From Pseudomonadota bacterium (GTDB lineage: Bacteria > Pseudomonadota > Alphaproteobacteria > UBA8366 > JADFVY01): a stretch of DNA of 14,565 bases. The DNA lies in NCBI GenBank assembly GCA_030671915.1, contig DAOVHN010000012.1, positions 1 through 14,565 of the forward strand, given 5' to 3'. Below are positions 13,802-14,565 of this stretch, piece after piece. Each line of letters starts with the position of its first letter. Position 1 is the first letter of the stretch. Position numbers and translations under genes: made by a program. Under the pieces are notes generated by a model. The model was given only the letters and a program-made list of their open reading frames with translations, did no database searches and was not told the origin of the DNA.

Positions 13802-14206
13802 TCACCCCCGCAATCGATCGGTCTCGCGGCGTTCCTTCTTGGTCGGGCGGCCGGCACCCCTTTCGCGCTCGGCGGGCTTGGCCTCTGCCATTACGTCCGC
13901 TTTTCTGCGGGGTTGGGGCGGGGCGAGGTCGGTGTAGAGGGTTTGCGCCTCGGCGGCCGGGCCGCGGCGCTTGCCGATGGCCTCGACGCGGATCACCCTG
14001 ATATGGTCGCCCTTCGGGAAGGTCAGCACGTCGCCGGCGCGGGCCTGGTAGTGGGGCTTGGCGGTCGGCGTTTCGTTTACGCGCAGACGGCCGGCGGCGA
14101 CCATCGCGGTGGCCAGCGAGCGGCTCTTGAAGAAGCGCGCATGCCACAGCCATTTGTCGACCCGCAGGCTCTCGCCGGCACCGTTTACCTTGGCCGTTTC
14201 CGTCAC
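13802..14206 (-). CDS. S4-domain RNA-binding protein (Hsp15/HslR-like)
   Basis: A 134-residue protein with an S4 RNA-binding domain at about residues 14-72: LRVDKWLWHARFFKSRSLATAMVAAGRLRVNE, then a GDVLTF strand. The RVDKWLWHARFFKTR-type opening is shared with Hsp15, which binds stalled 50S subunits carrying nascent chains. The C-terminal tail (about 95-134) is basic and Arg/Lys-rich (PRRKADV, GRPTKKERRETDRLRG), probably disordered and RNA-binding. It starts at GTG 14206, which overlaps the helicase stop in GTGA, so translation is coupled to the helicase. A ribosome rescue role is inferred from the family, not shown. Confidence 0.88.
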   Translation of the reverse strand: MTETAKVNGAGESLRVDKWLWHARFFKSRSLATAMVAAGRLRVNETPTAKPHYQARAGDVLTFPKGDHIRVIRVEAIGKRRGPAAEAQTLYTDLAPPQPRRKADVMAEAKPAERERGAGRPTKKERRETDRLRG

Positions 14207-14565
14207 TTGCGCGACACCAGTTTCTTCAAATCCGCGAAAGGCGAATCCGCGTAGACTTTCGGCTTGCGCTTGCCGCGCCGGGTTTTCGGTTTGGCCTTTC
14301 GGGCGGGCAACCGGAACGTGACGCCGCCCTCGTCCTGGCGCGCCCGGTAGCCCAGCGCGCCGGCCACGGACTCGAAGGCCGCGCCCTCGCAGCCGGCCAG
14401 CCCCTGCAGCTCCGCCGTCGCCGTGAACTCGCCCTGGGCGGCGAGTTTGCGCAAGGCCCGCGCCAGCGCCTCCAGCCGGTCGGCGCGGATCGCCCGCGGC
14501 CCCAGCATGCGGTAGCCGGCGGCCGCCCAGAATTCCGCCGGCGCATCCGCCGCCGCCAGGGTCTC
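14203..14565 (-). CDS. C-terminal end of a helicase (partial)
   Basis: Only the last 120 or so codons are in the window; the frame is open to the right edge (codons from 14565 inward read ETLAAADAPAEFWAAAGYR). The stretch EFWAAAGYRMLGPRAIRADRLEALA matches the C-terminal region of the large alphaproteobacterial superfamily II helicase-related proteins normally encoded upstream of the S4 gene. A basic tail follows (ARKAKPKTRRGKRKPK) and then the short end FADLKKLVSRK. No helicase motifs are visible because they lie outside the window, so the call rests on this C-terminal resemblance and gene order. The internal ATG at 14508 is not the start. Confidence 0.72.
   Translation of the reverse strand, partial: ETLAAADAPAEFWAAAGYRMLGPRAIRADRLEALARALRKLAAQGEFTATAELQGLAGCEGAAFESVAGALGYRARQDEGGVTFRLPARKAKPKTRRGKRKPKVYADSPFADLKKLVSRK

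Overview
The window looks like chromosomal DNA from a GC-rich alphaproteobacterium, probably near the Rhodospirillales. The evidence is the gene content: an alphaproteobacterial-type RpoH (sigma-32), the block helicase / S4 protein / TerB-like protein / 7Fe ferredoxin FdxA / CarD on one strand, a tRNA-Arg(CCU) with encoded CCA, and paired M48 lipoprotein proteases. No insertion sequence, phage gene or CRISPR array is visible. This is mostly ordinary core genome with some odd members.

Layout. Bases 1-1200 (+): a small exported protein and pcm (protein L-isoaspartyl methyltransferase). Bases 1201-1448: an AT-rich gap with a 19-bp tandem repeat and a 7-7-7 dyad. Bases 1449-3253 (+): a UPF0324/YeiH-type transporter, a 54-aa single-span membrane protein 15 bases downstream, then a strong hairpin terminator. 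Bases 3280-4385 (+): a UspA-like protein translationally coupled to an SRPBCC-like membrane-anchored protein. Bases 4441-4821 (+): a small His-rich exported protein. Bases 4884-6824 (-): tRNA-Arg, proline iminopeptidase, and a staphylococcal-nuclease-like exported protein that lacks two catalytic acids. Bases 6908-9816 (+): two tandem M48 metalloprotease lipoproteins. Bases 9817-9888: a branched inverted-repeat structure between convergent genes. Bases 9889-14565 (-): rpoH, a degenerate metallophosphatase, carD, fdxA, a TerB-like gene, an S4-domain gene and the C-terminal end of a helicase running off the window.

How they fit together. Much of the content concerns protein quality and stress: Pcm repairs damaged aspartates, the M48 lipoproteins probably police the outer membrane and periplasm, RpoH runs the heat-shock regulon, and CarD adjusts rRNA and housekeeping promoters. 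No single new defence or mobile system is visible. The best leads are two apparent pseudoenzymes (the phosphatase at 11064-11867 and the nuclease homologue at 6018-6824), a previously uncalled 54-aa membrane protein beside an enlarged anion-exporter-like transporter, and a duplicated M48 pair whose two members carry different export signals.
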